Part shown: positions 17,644 through 26,715 of the stretch, piece by piece
How the letters are laid out: each line of letters begins with the position of its first letter
Position numbering within the stretch: position 1 is the first letter of the stretch
Source: Roseiarcus sp963824475
Lineage (GTDB): Bacteria; Pseudomonadota; Alphaproteobacteria; Rhizobiales; Beijerinckiaceae
Length of the DNA: 64,000 nucleotides
Reading direction: 5' to 3'
Assembly: GCA_963824475.1 (NCBI GenBank)
Contig: CAWGPR010000006.1
Span: 248,001-312,000 of the forward strand
Position numbers and translations under genes: made by a program
The notes under the pieces: model-generated
The model's input: only the letters and a program-made list of their open reading frames with translations
What the model was told of the DNA's origin: nothing
Databases searched by the model: none

Positions 17644-19451
17644 CGGGGCGCGGTCAGACGAAGAGCCAGAACCTGGATCTGGCGGTGATCGGCAACTCCT
17701 GCTCCGCCGCCCTCATCGACCGCAACGCACGCATCGTGTGGTGGTGTTTCCCGTATTTCGATTCCGATCCGATATTTTCGCGGCTGCTGGCCGACAACGA
17801 AGACAAAGGGTTCTGCGAGGTGACGCTCGCGGATATGGTTGAGACCGACTCGCGCTACCAGCGTAACACCGCCATCGTCGAGACGATCTTGACCAACTCG
17901 CAGGGCGCCAAGGTGCGCATTTCCGATTTTGCGCCATGGTTCCAGCGCTTCGAACGCGAATATCGGCCGCCGCAAATCATCCGTCGCATCGAACCGCTCG
18001 CTGGCCTGCCGCGCATCGCCATTCGCGTCAGGCCGACGCACAACTACGGGCGCCCGACGACGAACATCGTCGTCGGCTCAAATCATGTTCGCTACATCGG
18101 CGGCGCCGAGGTTCTGCGGCTGAACACGGACGCGCCGTTATCCTACATCATCAACGAGATCACTTTCCCGCTCACCCGTCCGGTGAATCTGATCTTCGGC
18201 CAGGACGATCCGTTCCTGAGCGCCATCAATACCACCAGCCGAGAATTTCTCGACCGGACACGCGATCATTGGCTGACATGGACGCGCAATCTCGCGGTGC
18301 CATTCGAATGGCAATCGGCGGTCGTTCGCGCCGCGATCACCCTCAGATTGTGCTGCTTCGTTGAGACGGGCGCGATCGTCGCCGCGCACACCACTTCGAT
18401 TCCGGAGGCGCCGTCGTCGGCGCGAACCTGGGACTACCGGTACTGCTGGCTGCGCGACGCCTATTTCGTCGTCCAGGCGCTGAACCGGCTCGGCGCCACC
18501 CAGACCATGGAAGCCTACATCAATTATATGACCACAATCGCGACCGCAGGCGAGGACATGCGGCCGGTGCATGGAATTGTGCCGTTTTCCTCGCTGGAGG
18601 AGACCATTGCGCCCGACCTTAAGGGTTTTCTCGGCTATGGGCCGGTCCGGGTCGGCAACCAGGCGGAGAAACAGACGCAAAACGACGCTTATGGCAGCAT
18701 CGTGCTTGCCGCTGGGCAGATGTTTGTCGACGAGCGCTTGCCCAAGATGGGCGATGAGTCGCTATTTCATCTGCTCGAGATCTCAGGCGAAAGCGCGCTC
18801 GCCCACGCGTTCGAGCCCGATGCCGGACTTTGGGAGTATCGGGCCCGTATGCTGCCTCATACCTATTCGGCGACGCTATGCTGGGCCGCTTGCGACCGTC
18901 TCGCCATCATCGCCCGGAGGCTCAACATCGCCGACCGCGCCAAGTACTGGACGGCTAACGCTCGCGCTTTGCGCGAGAAGATTTTGAGCCAAGCCTGGGA
19001 CGAAAAGCGCGGCGCGATGACCGGCGCGTTCGGTGAGCCCAACCTCGACGCCAGTGTCTTGCTGGTCGCGGAGCTCGGCCTCCTGCCTGCGAGCGACGCC
19101 CGCTATGTCAAGACCTGCGAGACGATCGGCCACGAACTCGCCCGCAACGGATGGATCATGCGCTACACCGCGCCGGACGACTTCGGCTTGCCGGAAACCG
19201 CGTTCTTGGCCTGCAACTTCTGGTACGTTGACGCGTTGAGTCAGATCGGACGCGCCGAGGAAGCGCGCGAGCGGTTCGAGTCCATTCTGGCGAGCCGCAA
19301 CAGTTACGGGTTGCTGTCGGAGGACATCCACCCTGAGACAGGAGAACTGTGGGGAAATCTGCCGCAGACCTACTCCATGGCTGGCATCATCAACACGGCG
19401 ACGAGGCTGTCGTCGAGCTGGGAGGAGGCATGGGCGCGCGACTTATCATAG
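17640..19451 (+). CDS. Glycoside hydrolase family 15 protein (glucoamylase/trehalase type)
   Basis: 603 residues from ATG 17640, which overlaps the otsB stop as ATGA. GH15 enzymes release glucose from alpha-glucans or split trehalose with inversion. An N-terminal beta-sandwich (IGNSCSAALIDRNARIVWWCFPYFDSDPIFSRLL) precedes an (alpha/alpha)6 barrel with RTWDYRYCWLRDAYFVVQAL, the GNQAEKQTQNDAYG motif and a C-terminal DFGLPETAFLACNFWYVDAL. Lying between otsB and otsA, it may be a trehalase that turns over the pool, but glucan hydrolysis cannot be excluded. The last 22 bases overlap otsA. Confidence 0.92.
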   Translation: MTGRGQTKSQNLDLAVIGNSCSAALIDRNARIVWWCFPYFDSDPIFSRLLADNEDKGFCEVTLADMVETDSRYQRNTAIVETILTNSQGAKVRISDFAPWFQRFEREYRPPQIIRRIEPLAGLPRIAIRVRPTHNYGRPTTNIVVGSNHVRYIGGAEVLRLNTDAPLSYIINEITFPLTRPVNLIFGQDDPFLSAINTTSREFLDRTRDHWLTWTRNLAVPFEWQSAVVRAAITLRLCCFVETGAIVAAHTTSIPEAPSSARTWDYRYCWLRDAYFVVQALNRLGATQTMEAYINYMTTIATAGEDMRPVHGIVPFSSLEETIAPDLKGFLGYGPVRVGNQAEKQTQNDAYGSIVLAAGQMFVDERLPKMGDESLFHLLEISGESALAHAFEPDAGLWEYRARMLPHTYSATLCWAACDRLAIIARRLNIADRAKYWTANARALREKILSQAWDEKRGAMTGAFGEPNLDASVLLVAELGLLPASDARYVKTCETIGHELARNGWIMRYTAPDDFGLPETAFLACNFWYVDALSQIGRAEEARERFESILASRNSYGLLSEDIHPETGELWGNLPQTYSMAGIINTATRLSSSWEEAWARDLS

Positions 19452-20881
19452 TTTCCAACCGAGTCGCCGTTCCGGAGACCCCACGGGCGCCGCTGGCTGG
19501 CGGCATGGCGGTCGCGGTGAAGGCCGCGCTGAAAAATCGCAATGGAATGTGGTTCGGCTGGAGCGGCAAGGTCGCAGAGCAGCCGAACGGCGAGCCGCAC
19601 GTAGTCGACGTCAACAAGATCACTTACGTGCTCATCGACCTGTCGCAGAACGACATCCAGGAATATTACAATGGCCTCGCCAACAGCGTGCTGTGGCCGA
19701 TCCTCCACTACCGGGTCGATCTGCAGGAGTACTCGCGCGCCGACGCCAGCGGCTACATGCGGGTCAATCGTCTGTTCGCTGACCGCTTGAGCAAGCTGCT
19801 CAGGGACGACGACGTCATCTGGGTGCACGATTATCACCTGATGCTGCTCGGACGCGAGCTGCGATCGCGGGGGCATCGCAATACGATCGGGTTTTTCCTT
19901 CACACTCCTTGCGCGCCGCCGGACATTCTGCAGACCCTGCCGCACCACAGGGAAATTCTCGGCGGCCTGTCCCATTACAATCTCGTCGGCTTCCAGACCG
20001 AGAACGACCGCGACAATTTCGCCCGCTACCTGGCGACGCTTGGCGCAGTCCAGGTTCGGGGCAATGCGTTTGAAATCGAGGGCCGGCAAGTGCGTCTTGG
20101 CGCCTTTCCGGTCAGCATCGAAACGAAAGCCTACATGCGCCTTGCGCGCAACGCGGGGCGCACAGCGATGATCGCGTTGGTGCGGGAGAGCCTGGGGGAC
20201 AACCGGCTTGTCCTCGGCGTGGATCAACTCGACTATTCGAAAGGCATTCCGGATCGGGTGAAGGCGTTCGAACGGCTGCTTGAGAACAATCCGGAGTGGC
20301 GCGGCAAGGTGACGCTGTTGCAGATCACGCCGAAGAGCCGTTCCGACGTCAAGCAATACGGTGAGATCGAAAGCGAGGTCACCGGCCTGATCGGCATGAT
20401 CAACGGCCGTTTTGGCGACGCGACCTGGACACCGATCCGCTACGTGAACCGTTCCTATTCGCGCACGGTCCTCGCGGGCCTCTATCGCGCGGCCCATGTC
20501 GGCATGGTCACCCCGCTCCGCGACGGCATGAATCTGGTCGCCAAAGAGTATTTGGCGGCACAGGATCCGGACGACCCAGGCGTGCTTGTGCTGTCGCAAT
20601 TCGCGGGCGCGGCGAAAGAGCTGGAGCGCGCGATGATCGTCAATCCGCACGAGACCGATGCTGTGGCGGCGGCGCTGAAGCGGGCGTTGGAAATGCCGTT
20701 GAGCGAACGCCTCGAGCGCCACGCGCCGATGCTTGAACATCTGATGGAAAACGACGTCAGGAAATGGGCGGAGGACTATCTCGCAACGCTCGTCGAGGGC
20801 ACGCCGACGCGCCGTCTGCTCGAGGGCATACGCGCGCTGTTCGGCGTCTCGTCGGAGAATGGGCCCTTGGCGTTCCGCTGA
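19430..20881 (+). CDS. otsA: Trehalose-6-phosphate synthase
   Basis: 483 residues from ATG 19430, preceded by GGGAGGAGGC inside the end of the GH15 gene. GT20 enzyme joining UDP-glucose and glucose 6-phosphate. Marks: LIIVSNRVAVP, donor-loop LAGGMAVAVKAAL, VIWVHDYHLM, VDQLDYSKGIPDRVKAFERLL (Arg/Lys for phosphate binding) and VTPLRDGMNLVAKEY. Length is usual. The three-gene operon should make the osmo-/desiccation protectant trehalose. Confidence 0.96.
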   Translation: MGARLIIVSNRVAVPETPRAPLAGGMAVAVKAALKNRNGMWFGWSGKVAEQPNGEPHVVDVNKITYVLIDLSQNDIQEYYNGLANSVLWPILHYRVDLQEYSRADASGYMRVNRLFADRLSKLLRDDDVIWVHDYHLMLLGRELRSRGHRNTIGFFLHTPCAPPDILQTLPHHREILGGLSHYNLVGFQTENDRDNFARYLATLGAVQVRGNAFEIEGRQVRLGAFPVSIETKAYMRLARNAGRTAMIALVRESLGDNRLVLGVDQLDYSKGIPDRVKAFERLLENNPEWRGKVTLLQITPKSRSDVKQYGEIESEVTGLIGMINGRFGDATWTPIRYVNRSYSRTVLAGLYRAAHVGMVTPLRDGMNLVAKEYLAAQDPDDPGVLVLSQFAGAAKELERAMIVNPHETDAVAAALKRALEMPLSERLERHAPMLEHLMENDVRKWAEDYLATLVEGTPTRRLLEGIRALFGVSSENGPLAFR

Positions 20882-21485
20882 GCGGGCCGGATGAAGTCGC
20901 AGCCGGCGGTGCGCGCTCGCGGACGGAAAGCTGCGCTTTTCGCGGGTTGTCATGGCGTCAGGCCCGCGACCGGGGCGCCCGCGCACAAGTTTACGCGCGC
21001 TAATGATTTCAGGCGTTTAACTGCTACTTTACGCAACTTTTTTACTCCCAGCCTCTTCGTCCTGAGGAGCGCCGTAGGCGCGTCTCGAAGGACGGTCCAG
21101 AAGGTGCCGAGCGGATGCTGCGCTCTCTGGAGCATCCTTCGAGACGCGATGCTCCACATCGCTCCTTGAGGCATGAGGGTCACTGGTTCGGCTGCGGGAA
21201 CCGGCCGCCTCGGCAGTTACCCCAACTTTCCAATTTTCTCCCGGCGCGCGGCCCGGCGCCGCCGGCCCCAAGGCCTGGCGCCGTTCCGCCAAACTTCCGG
21301 CGGGCCTTTCTTTCCCGCCTGAAATGCAACCGAAGGTTGCGGAAGAGCTGTGCATCGCTTTCCGCTTTGACGACAATCCCAATGATAACCCGAATTTCTG
21401 AAATTGTCAAGCATTTTTATCATATTTCTATTTATTGGACCTCAAGCGCGAAAAAGCCCGCGGGGCCGGCCGATCGCTTAAGGCC
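20882..21485. other. Intergenic stretch with palindromic repeat and hairpins
   Basis: No gene is seen in these ~604 bases between convergent otsA and the aldo/keto reductase. It contains a long palindromic repeat (21054-21178), two small perfect hairpins (GGCGGG/CCCGCC at 21299-21319 and GCAACC GAA GGTTGC at 21326-21340), and an AT-rich tract around 21370-21430. Either hairpin could help terminate the converging transcripts. Confidence 0.6.
21054..21178. repeat. Dispersed palindromic repeat, copy 1
   Basis: The left arm runs from CCTGAGGAGCGCCGTAGGCG through CGTCTCGAAGGAC. The right arm is its complement, CATCCTTCGAGACGCGATGC through GCTCCTTGAGGCATGAG. A second copy with the same arms lies at 34586-34710. 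Intergenic location and arm spacing fit a mobile-palindrome/REP-like family of Rhizobiales. Confidence 0.8.
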
Positions 21486-22475
21486 CTAATATTTCTGGAT
21501 CCCCACCCACTGCTGCTCGGAATAGCGCTCGCCGGCGGCGAAGCCGACGGGCAGGGCGAGCTCGATGGCGGCGAGTTGGTCGTCGGTCAGTTCGACCTCC
21601 GCCGCCGCGGCGCACTCCTCAAGATGGCCGGCGGCGCGCGTGCCGGGAATGGGCACGATATGCGGCGCCTTGGCAAGCGTCCATGCGATGGCCAAGGTCG
21701 CGGGCTTCAGCCCCCATGACTTGGCGAGGGCAAGAAAGGCGTCGAGCCGGTCGCGATTGCGCCGCCAGTTGACCCCCTGAAAGCGTGGATTTGCGTGGCG
21801 GAAATCCTTCTCGCCGAACGCCTCGACGTTCTGCAACGAGCCGCTCAAATAGCCGCGTCCGAGCGGCGAGAAGGCGACCAGGATCGCCCCCGTTTCCGCG
21901 CAGGCCTGGATCAGGCCAAGTTCGGGATTGCGCGTCCACAGCGAATATTCGGACTGGACAGCGGCGATCGGATGCACGGCGTGACCGCGCCTCAGCGTAT
22001 CGGGGGCGACTTCGGAGAGGCCGATCGCGCCGATCGCGCCCGCTTTGACGAGGCGCGCCAATTCGCCGACCGTGTCCTCGATCGGAATCGATTTGTCGAC
22101 GCGATGCACATAATAGAGGTCAATGTGGTCGACGCCGAGCCGCTTCCGCGAGCCGTCCAGCGCCTCGCGGATATGGGCCCCGCTGTTGTCGAAAAAGCGC
22201 GTCCCGTCTTCACGGCGGCGGATGGCGAACTTGGTCGCAAGAGTCACCCGGCCGCGACGGCTTTTCTCCTCGGCCAGGAACTTGCCGATCACCCGCTCGC
22301 AAAGCCCATCGCCATAGACATTGGCGGTGTCCCAGAAATCGACGCCGAGTTCGAGCGCCCGCGCCAGCGTCCGCATTGAATCGGCGTCGTTCGTTGGGCC
22401 GTAGAAGCCTCCGAAGCTCATGGTGCCGAAGCCGACGGCGGAAACCGTCCCATGCCGCCAAACGCGTCGCCGCAT
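21486..22475 (-). CDS. Aldo/keto reductase
   Basis: 329 residues from ATG 22475. TIM-barrel NADPH-dependent reductase of the YajO/Tas-like group. Catalytic residues are Asp and Tyr in GVDFWDTANVYGDG, Lys in TLATKFAIRR and His in DLYYVHRVDKSIPIEDT. Late motifs (LGRGYLSGSL, IVPIPGTRAAGHLEE) bind the cofactor. The substrate is not predictable. It follows the SGNH hydrolase gene at 57 bases on the same strand and may share its transcript. Confidence 0.92.
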   Translation of the reverse strand: MRRRVWRHGTVSAVGFGTMSFGGFYGPTNDADSMRTLARALELGVDFWDTANVYGDGLCERVIGKFLAEEKSRRGRVTLATKFAIRRREDGTRFFDNSGAHIREALDGSRKRLGVDHIDLYYVHRVDKSIPIEDTVGELARLVKAGAIGAIGLSEVAPDTLRRGHAVHPIAAVQSEYSLWTRNPELGLIQACAETGAILVAFSPLGRGYLSGSLQNVEAFGEKDFRHANPRFQGVNWRRNRDRLDAFLALAKSWGLKPATLAIAWTLAKAPHIVPIPGTRAAGHLEECAAAAEVELTDDQLAAIELALPVGFAAGERYSEQQWVGIQKY

Positions 22476-22531
22476 TGCTGAGTCCCCGCGAAGCGTCAAA
22501 CCGACGCTTCTTGCCCCAGGCGAGAGCCGAT

Positions 22532-23328
22532 CTAAAGCTTTGCCCCGGCCGCGCCTTCGATCACGTCCGCGAGCGCATGCGCGAGGCATCGGTAACCGAG
22601 ATCGTTCATATGGAGGCCATCACGCGAAAGCAGCGACCCGACCGCCGCTGCGCCTTTGGCGCCCATCGCTTCATCATCGCATAGCGGCTCAGCACCGGCA
22701 CATGGTCCGCCGCGCCGATGTCATCGACCATCTTGACAAACCGCTCGTAGCGCGCCGCGTCGGGGCTCTTGAGCGTGAATTGAGGATCGATCAGAACGAG
22801 CGGGATGCCGGCGGCGCGCACGGCGGCGACGCCGGCCCTTAGTGTGGCGCGGAACAGCGCTTCGTCGACGCCGATGATCGCGTCGTTGGTGCCGACTTGC
22901 CAGATCACCAACCGCGCCCAGCCGGATCTCAGCGCGCGCTTCAGCCGTTCAAGGGTCTTGGCGGCCAGTTCGCCGCCGACCCCAGCATTCTTCACGTCGA
23001 AGTCGACGCCCGTCCGCTCCTCGAGTTCCTCCTCGAGCTTGGCCGGATAGGCGTTCGCGGCCGAAGTCGCGCCAATCCCCTCGGTTGACGACGAGCCGAT
23101 CGCCAGAATGTCGAGCGGAGCGCTCGCCCCGCCCTTTGGAAACGCGAGCACGGCGCCGTTGGCGTCGAACGCCGAGACTTCGCCGGGACAGACGGCCTCA
23201 TCGGCGCGGGCCACGTTCAGCGTGAACGCCGAGATCAGTGCGACTAGGATGCAGGAGCCCCACGCCAACCACGTGAATGTGCTGGTTGCGCGACAGAACT
23301 TGCGGCGCTGAGACGGGCGTTTCTGCAC
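22532..23328 (-). pseudogene. SGNH/GDSL-family hydrolase, broken by one frameshift
   Basis: An N-terminal signal segment (TWLAWGSCILVALISAFTLNVARA) suggests export. Block I is ILAIGSSSTEGIG (Ser), block II NAGVGGELA (Gly) and block III WQVGTNDAI (Asn). The frame then degenerates after RYAMMK and stops at 22606. One base away, the other frame gives MGAKGAAAVGSLLSRDGLHMNDLGYRCLAHAL to TAG 22532-22534. That restores block V Asp-x-x-His and a normal family length of about 265 residues. Loss of one G near 22668 explains everything. It overlaps the end of the OpgC-like gene by 85 bases, or starts later. Confidence 0.75.
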
Positions 23329-24413
23329 TCGATCCAGTAGGCGACGGCGAACAGGGCGGCTATGGACGCAACCGTGTACGCGAGTCCGGCGAACTGTTCA
23401 ATACCTGCCGAAGCGTGAGGGGAAGTCGCTGCGAGCGCCGCCTGGCTGCAGGCGCTGAAGACCGAGCCGGCGGCGAAGACCGGCAGGCTGTTGCGGCCAA
23501 GACTTTGAACGGCGTTGCCGAACGCGCTCCGGACCACCGGCGCGATGAATCGCCCGAACGTCGTCGCCGCCGCAATCAGATAGGCCAATGCGACAAAGTG
23601 GATGAGACGCGCCAGTCCAAGATCCTGCTTGGCGACATCGAGATGCGCGGTCGCCGTGTCGCGGAGCCCCGGCGCGAGGCCGCCCTCGTTGGTCACGATC
23701 AGCGCGGCGCCCGCGACCGTCACGGCGCTCAGCGCGACCAGCCACGGTACAGGCCGCGGCAGACCGTCGCGCCACAGAATCGCCGACACAAGTCCGAGCG
23801 TAAAGATGAGCTGCCAAGCGATCGGATTGAAGAACCAGCCGCCTGGCTCCGGCCAATTCGGGAGATTGAGCCCGAAGCCGCGCGCGGCCGCGTATAGACC
23901 GACCGAAACGATGAGAGCCAGCACCGGGCCGCGCAAAGCCAGGGCGAGCGCGGCAGGCGCCCATAACATCAGCACAACATACAATGGCAAGATATTGAAA
24001 TAGCCGAGCTGATGGCTGAGGAGCGCAAGGCCCAAAAGCCCATTGGCCGGCGAGCCGAAGACGAAGGAACGTCCATGCGCTTGGATCAGGTCTGATACGC
24101 CGCTCATCCAATAGGCCGCTCCGAACACCATAAGCGCGGCCAGTGTTAGGGCGATGTGTACGCCGTAAAGCTTGAGCGCGCGCTTGAGGCAGCCGCCGGC
24201 GACAGGCTCGATGCCGTATTTGTACGCTCTCGGCACATAGATCAGGCCGACCGACAACCCGGACAGAAAAACGAAAGCTTCGGCGCTGTCCGAGAGGCCG
24301 AAGTTCCTCGGAGTCCAATTTTCGAGCGGATTGCCGGGGATGTGATCGATCAGGATCGCGATCAGCACGGCTCCGCGCCAAAAGTCGATGTCGCGGATGC
24401 GGTTTGCACTCAT
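23244..24413 (-). CDS. opgC: OpgC-family membrane acyltransferase
   Basis: 389 residues from ATG 24413 with about ten membrane helices. It opens with RIRDIDFWRGAVLIAILIDHIPGN and GLSDSAEAFVFLSGLSVGLIY, the signature of OpgC-type proteins that add succinyl groups to osmoregulated periplasmic glucans. The opgGH synthesis genes are not in this window. The adjacent exported SGNH hydrolase gene hints at a shared job in envelope-glycan esterification. That link is inference. Confidence 0.88.
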   Translation of the reverse strand: MSANRIRDIDFWRGAVLIAILIDHIPGNPLENWTPRNFGLSDSAEAFVFLSGLSVGLIYVPRAYKYGIEPVAGGCLKRALKLYGVHIALTLAALMVFGAAYWMSGVSDLIQAHGRSFVFGSPANGLLGLALLSHQLGYFNILPLYVVLMLWAPAALALALRGPVLALIVSVGLYAAARGFGLNLPNWPEPGGWFFNPIAWQLIFTLGLVSAILWRDGLPRPVPWLVALSAVTVAGAALIVTNEGGLAPGLRDTATAHLDVAKQDLGLARLIHFVALAYLIAAATTFGRFIAPVVRSAFGNAVQSLGRNSLPVFAAGSVFSACSQAALAATSPHASAGIEQFAGLAYTVASIAALFAVAYWIECRNARLSAASSVAQPAHSRGWRGAPAS

Positions 24414-24618
24414 CTCACACGCCCTGGCGCAAAAACGGCGCCACTCCTCGATCGGTTCCAAACAGGTGGGAAGAAGCTTTTGACGGCGACTCGCGGATGC
24501 AGTCGCCGAATGTCGTGTCGACATAGTGGCCGTGTTCATTCGTCGCTATCACATTCGCGACATTGGAGCCTTGCTCACCTTGATTTGATGGAAACCGCCG
24601 CCTTTCCTGAACGGCCGT

Positions 24619-26715
24619 TCACCCGGCCTCGATCAGCCGGGCGGCTTCGTCGCGTTCGAACAGGTAGAGCAGCAGCCTCAAGCCGCGGTTCGCCTCGCCC
24701 GCAAGCCGCTCGTCGCGCTTGAGCGCCGCTTCGGCCTCCGCGCGAGCGCGCGCCAGAAGGCCGCTGTGGATGTCCAGCCGGGCGAAACGAAAGCCCGGTG
24801 CGCCGGCCTGACGGGCGCCGAGCACGTCGCCCTCGCCTCTGAGCTTCAAGTCCTCCTCGGCGATGCGGAAACCGTCCTCGGTCTCGCGCAAGGTCTCAAG
24901 CCGCGCCCGCGCCGCTTCCCCGAGCGGCCCCTTATAGAGGAGCAGGCAGGCCGAGCGAACCGAGCCGCGGCCGACCCGCCCCCGCAATTGGTGCAATTGC
25001 GCAAGCCCGAACCGCTCGGCGTGCTCGATGACCATGATCGTCGCCTCCGGCACGTCGACGCCGACCTCGACCACCGTGGTCGCGACCAGGATGGTCGTCA
25101 TCCCGCGCTGGAAACGCTCCATCGCCACGTCGCGCTCGGGGCCGGCCATCTTGCCGTGTGCGAGCCCGACGGCGTCGCCGAAGATGGCGCTCAGCGCTTC
25201 AGCGCGCTCTTCGGCCGCGGCGACGTCAAGGATCTCGCTCTCCTCCACCAGCGGGCAGATCCAATAGGCGCGCGCGCCCGAGGCGACCGCCTGCCCGAGG
25301 CGCGAGACGACTTCGCTCACCCGTTCGATCGGCAGGACGCGGGTATCGATCGGCTGGCGCCCCGGCGGCTTCTCGCGCAGCGCGGAGACATCCATGTCGC
25401 CGAAATAGGCGAGCACCAGCGAACGCGGGATCGGCGTCGCCGTCATCACCAGGAGATCGACGGCCGCGCCCTTCGAAGCAAGGGCGAGGCGTTGGCGGAC
25501 GCCGAACCGATGCTGCTCGTCGACCACCGCGAGCCCGAGATCGGCGAAGGCGACGCCTTCCTGAAACAGCGCATGCGTGCCGACGGCGATGTCGATTGTC
25601 CCTTCCGCCAATGCGGCGAGGGAGGCGCGGCGAGCGGGCGCCTTGTCACGCCCGGTCAGCAGCGCGACGCGCAGGCCGACGCTTTCGGCCAGCGGGGCGA
25701 TGCGCTCGTAATGCTGACGGGCAAGGATCTCGGTCGGGGCCATCATCGCCGCCTGCCGGCCCGCTTCGACCACCTCCGCCATCGCCAGGAGCGCGACGAC
25801 GGTCTTGCCCGATCCGACGTCGCCCTGCAGCAGCCTCAGCATGCGTTTCTCGGCTCTCAGGTCAGCGCGGATTTCGTCGACCGCCTGGCGTTGCGCGCGT
25901 GTGAGCGAAAAGGGCAGGGCGGTCTCGAGGCGGCGCGCCAAAGCGCCTTCGGACGCATGCGCGCGGCCCGGAATTACGCGCATGCGCGCCCGCACGAGCA
26001 GGAGCGCGAGCTGGTTGGCGAGAAGCTCGTCATAGGCGAGCCTCGTCGCCGCAGGACCGGCAGGGTCGATATCCCCCGGTGTACCGGGACGGTGCATCGC
26101 TGACAGCGCTTGCGTGAAGCTCGGCAATTTGAGATCGCTCAGAGCCTTATCGCCGATCCATTCCGGCATCTGCGGCAGGCGTTTGAGCGCGCCCTCGGCG
26201 GCGCGGGCGACGGCGCGCTGATAGAGGCCCTCGGTCAGCCCGTAGACCGGCTCGACCGACGGCAGCCGGTCGAGTTCCTCGGCGATCATCACCCGATCGG
26301 GATGGACCATCTGACGGCGACCGTCCCAGAGCTCGAGCTTGCCGGAGATCCAGCGCGTGGTGCCGACGGGCAGGCGCGAGCGCACCCATTCGTGATTGGC
26401 GAGGAAGAACACGAGCTCGACGTCTCCAGTGTCGTCCTCGACCAGCACCTTGAACGGCGCCCGCGAACGCGCATGCGGCTCACGATGCTCGGTCACCCTG
26501 GCCTCGATGGTGACGATCGCGCCGGGGACCGCGTCGCGGATCTTGGGGCGCGCGCGCCGGTCGATCGTTCCTTGCGGCAGATGGAACAGAACGTCGACCA
26601 CCCGCGCGCCCTCACGCCTGTCGAGCAGGCGGTCGAACAGTTTCGCGTTCTTCGGCCCGATCCCAGGCAGGGCGCTGGCGGGCGCGAACAGCGGATCGAG
26701 GAGGGAGGGACGCAT
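24619..26715 (-). CDS. recG: ATP-dependent DNA helicase RecG
   Basis: 698 residues from ATG 26715. RecG remodels stalled replication forks and Holliday junctions. Order: an N-terminal helical segment with GIGPKNAKLFDRLL, wedge OB-fold domain (residues ~60-170), helicase domain with Walker A LLQGDVGSGKTVVALLA, DEQHRFG box, TATPIPRSL, then C-terminal helicase motifs ILVATTVVEVGVDVPEAT and QLRGRVGRG, with the TRG-like FRFARLDIHSGLLARA near the end. Complete and of normal length. Confidence 0.96.
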   Translation of the reverse strand: MRPSLLDPLFAPASALPGIGPKNAKLFDRLLDRREGARVVDVLFHLPQGTIDRRARPKIRDAVPGAIVTIEARVTEHREPHARSRAPFKVLVEDDTGDVELVFFLANHEWVRSRLPVGTTRWISGKLELWDGRRQMVHPDRVMIAEELDRLPSVEPVYGLTEGLYQRAVARAAEGALKRLPQMPEWIGDKALSDLKLPSFTQALSAMHRPGTPGDIDPAGPAATRLAYDELLANQLALLLVRARMRVIPGRAHASEGALARRLETALPFSLTRAQRQAVDEIRADLRAEKRMLRLLQGDVGSGKTVVALLAMAEVVEAGRQAAMMAPTEILARQHYERIAPLAESVGLRVALLTGRDKAPARRASLAALAEGTIDIAVGTHALFQEGVAFADLGLAVVDEQHRFGVRQRLALASKGAAVDLLVMTATPIPRSLVLAYFGDMDVSALREKPPGRQPIDTRVLPIERVSEVVSRLGQAVASGARAYWICPLVEESEILDVAAAEERAEALSAIFGDAVGLAHGKMAGPERDVAMERFQRGMTTILVATTVVEVGVDVPEATIMVIEHAERFGLAQLHQLRGRVGRGSVRSACLLLYKGPLGEAARARLETLRETEDGFRIAEEDLKLRGEGDVLGARQAGAPGFRFARLDIHSGLLARARAEAEAALKRDERLAGEANRGLRLLLYLFERDEAARLIEAG

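Noticed and set aside
19370..20986. 538-residue minus-strand frame over otsA
   Set aside because: Shadow of otsA; no domain or ribosome site.
24766..26103. 445-residue plus-strand frame over recG
   Set aside because: Antisense shadow with no recognisable motif.
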